A stretch of 64,000 nucleotides of DNA. Origin: Paenibacillus massiliensis subsp. panacisoli DSM 21345 (GTDB lineage Bacteria; Bacillota; Bacilli; Paenibacillales; Paenibacillaceae). This document shows positions 62,411-64,000 of the stretch, piece by piece; position 1 is the first letter of the stretch, and every line of letters begins with the position of its first letter. The notes beneath the pieces were generated by a model that saw only the letters and a program-made list of their open reading frames with translations, was not told the DNA's origin and searched no databases. The stretch spans positions 1-64,000 of the forward strand of contig NZ_AUFO01000018.1 in NCBI RefSeq assembly GCF_000426545.1, written 5' to 3'. A program made the translations under genes and the position numbers.

Positions 62411-63136
62411 TTAGTGGATTTTGTTCTTCTGCGCTCTCCTCAAGAAATCATTGGTGTAGTCGAATGCCACTGTTACACTCCGACACACCATCTCCAGACC
62501 CTGCCTCAGATCCTCCAGATGTGCATCCACATCCTCCAGTCGGATTGGACCGAACAAGGCTCTATGCCTTTGCCACAGATCATCCTGCATTTCAGGGCTC
62601 ATATGATGGACCTCGATATTTCGACGCTTACGCAATCGGTCCATCGGCGCCCTGTACTCATCCTTCAGATCAAACAAACGGTTAGCAAGTGTACCGTGTA
62701 CCTTCAGATATTTGAACTGGCGAAGCACCGTGTAGTAGGAATAATGTGCTTTTACACGGGTTGTATTGAGATCGTACAGATCATTTAACAGATTACCAAG
62801 TTTATCGAGCATGGAGAATACCCGTATGAATCCATCTTTGTAAAAATAGACATACCTCGAATAATCGGGCTGATCACTTGCAGACATCTGATCTCCTGCT
62901 CCCGCCTTTACCTTTGAACGAAAGTAACCAGCGACGAAGGTGCTCTGCTCCAGCTCATCCAGGGAAGATATCAGGCCTCGGGTCAGAATATCCGTCTTAC
63001 GGTCCTCATGGGAAGGATCACCATGCTTGTGTATCCGCCGCTGCAACAGCTGCAACGTCTCGTTCATGCTGTTCATGGCTTCCAGCAGGACTCCTTCGTC
63101 CTTACGGGGCTCCTCCCCAACTAACGTACGCAGCAA
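62411..63136 (-). CDS. Cthe_2314-like HEPN-domain protein
   Basis: A 241-residue soluble, highly helical protein. The C-terminal half fits a HEPN four-helix bundle: YYTVLRQFKYLKVHGTLANR, then KDEYRAPMDRLRKRRNIEVH with the RNIEVH (Rx4H) motif that gives nuclease activity in active HEPN proteins. The N-terminal half (MNSMNETLQLLQRRIHKHGD, then SSLDELEQSTFVAGYFRSK) is also helical. It resembles the Cthe_2314 HEPN family. TTG 63136 follows AAGGGG by eight bases. No partner antitoxin gene is adjacent. Activity or target RNA is unknown. Confidence 0.72.
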   Translation of the reverse strand: MLRTLVGEEPRKDEGVLLEAMNSMNETLQLLQRRIHKHGDPSHEDRKTDILTRGLISSLDELEQSTFVAGYFRSKVKAGAGDQMSASDQPDYSRYVYFYKDGFIRVFSMLDKLGNLLNDLYDLNTTRVKAHYSYYTVLRQFKYLKVHGTLANRLFDLKDEYRAPMDRLRKRRNIEVHHMSPEMQDDLWQRHRALFGPIRLEDVDAHLEDLRQGLEMVCRSVTVAFDYTNDFLRRAQKNKIH

Positions 63137-63537
63137 TCAACTCGCCCCTTCCTCACTCTCACATGTCAGTATTATTAAAATGATTACTCTCAGCTATCCA
63201 TAAGCTTGATGCTGTCTCCATGGCGTACCTCGACAGATCACCCTTGTGGATTTATAGCCTACGTAAGACTGGTATAATTATATCAGCTCGTTAGGTGCGA
63301 AATGATGGAAGGCAGCGAATACAAGCGACAAAGCTTAAGATACCGTTCTCAAGCTTACCTTATATCATGTCCTTGATCCGTCCCCGCTCATTCCCCCAAT
63401 GCCTTAAATACCTGTGACAAAGTCCACGAGAAACTCGCGGACTTTGTCAGTACTATATTCATTATAGCTACACAGTTACTTAGAGGCAAAACGAATTCTG
63501 AACGAGTACTTTCCAGCAAGGCTACAGCTTACTAGCC
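63137..63537. other. Intergenic region with two strong hairpins
   Basis: No gene was found. Two stems are present. The first pairs AAGCTTAAGA (63331-63340) with TCTCAAGCTT (63347-63356). The second pairs GACAAAGTCCACGAG (63416-63430) with CTCGCGGACTTTGTC (63434-63448) around a 3-base loop. Neither has a T run. The second follows the ctaA stop and may be a processing or stability element. Confidence 0.55.
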
Positions 63538-64000
63538 CTACTCCAGTGCCGCTTTCTTCATCCGTTCCGGTGAGAGCTGCCATACGCGGAAGCTCATATA
63601 GCACAGAATGGCAAAGGCAGCCGCAATAATAACCATGTGGGACAGCACGACGAACATGTAGATCTCCGGTCTGCCCGCTACAATCAGCAGAATCATACCT
63701 ACGATGACCTGCAGCAGCAGCAAGAGCGCTGAAGCGACCCCCAGCATACGAAGATCACGATGATCAGGATGCTTGTGATACGCGAAGTGGCCGACAATCA
63801 GAATAACAACGAACAGTAATCCACCTGAGATCTGATGAATCGACAGCGGTGCAATCCCGAGGAAATCATTGATGTTCTTGGTCGTAGCATGGGTCAGAAA
63901 TGCTCCTGTATACACAGCCAAGTACGTGTAGATCGTAGAGCCCCATACAAGCCAACGGAAGCCTTTCTTGACCGGAGCTCCTTGCGTTCGCTTGCTCTTG
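63538..64000 (-). CDS. ctaA: Heme A synthase (COX15/CtaA family), C-terminal part
   Basis: The frame is open to the right edge; about 154 residues are visible. They include membrane helices WLVWGSTIYTYLAVYTGAFL, LSIHQISGGLLFVVILIVGH, LGVASALLLLLQVIVGMILL and MFVVLSHMVIIAAAFAILCY. The histidines in LSIHQ and VLSHM are placed like the second heme-ligand pair of CtaA. The enzyme converts heme O to heme A for aa3-type oxidases. The first half and the start lie beyond the window. The family call depends on the visible half only. Confidence 0.8.
   Translation of the reverse strand, partial: KSKRTQGAPVKKGFRWLVWGSTIYTYLAVYTGAFLTHATTKNINDFLGIAPLSIHQISGGLLFVVILIVGHFAYHKHPDHRDLRMLGVASALLLLLQVIVGMILLIVAGRPEIYMFVVLSHMVIIAAAFAILCYMSFRVWQLSPERMKKAALE

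Overview
The window looks like a chromosomal segment of a Paenibacillus-type low-to-mid GC Firmicute. The evidence is strong AAGGAGG ribosome binding sites, frequent TTG/GTG starts, Bacillales gene types (dnaI-dnaB, ktrAB, ecsAB, sda, yuzB, yutI, yumB/yumC) and families common in paenibacilli (YheC/YheD ATP-grasp, DUF4179 anti-sigma, Cthe_2314-type HEPN, copper-amine-oxidase N-domain protein). No rRNA, tRNA, CRISPR array or prophage was seen. The only mobile DNA is the end of an IS3-like element at the left edge.

Layout. 1-292: truncated IS end. 797-5367: AraC and MocR/PdxR-type regulators, a divergent PNPOx-family flavoprotein and an aminotransferase, with PdxR-like boxes over the mocR promoter. 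5463-6546: AT-rich patch with a small orphan and a lipoprotein. 6721-8691: ecsAB. 8763-11827: DEAD-box helicase, SDR, CheX. 12420-14150: LysR and histidinol phosphatase. 14458-16104: ECF sigma factor and DUF4179 anti-sigma. 16263-19518: GNAT, two metallophosphoesterases and an AAC(3)-family acetyltransferase. 19771-23115: sdhCAB with a divergent LysR. 24636-26702: ktrBA. 27372-34513: CPBP protease, uvrC, trxA, dnaI, dnaB. 34936-38208: chdC, a type II NADH dehydrogenase and ferredoxin-NADP reductase. 38393-38709: sda, an ORF of only 47 codons, with a DnaA-box cluster upstream. 38790-43300: YheC/D protein, ppx and ppk, with a PhoP-box array in front of ppk. 43647-46607: small orphan, mqnB-mqnD, copper-amine-oxidase N-domain protein. 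47366-52648: phosphorelay/c-di-GMP operon. 53036-56802: IscA-like protein, mqnE, YutJ, YuzB, YutI. 56955-60776: SDR and the metNPQ operon under a SAM-I riboswitch. 61030-64000: CE12-type esterase, HEPN protein and the C-terminal part of heme A synthase.

Several blocks share a theme. Respiration and redox are served by sdhCAB, two NDH-2-like oxidoreductases, futalosine-pathway menaquinone genes (mqnB, mqnD, mqnE), chdC and ctaA for heme, and three Fe-S related proteins. Replication and repair are served by dnaB, dnaI, uvrC and the checkpoint protein Sda. The best regulatory signals are the DnaA-box cluster at sda, four 11-bp-spaced PhoP hexamers at ppk, PdxR-like boxes at the mocR promoter, the SAM-I riboswitch at metN and a candidate ECF autopromoter. 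The most system-like locus is the operon encoding Hpt-REC-GGDEF-REC, a stand-alone receiver and a large hybrid histidine kinase, in which every phosphorelay component is present. All family assignments are by reading motifs; no database search was run.
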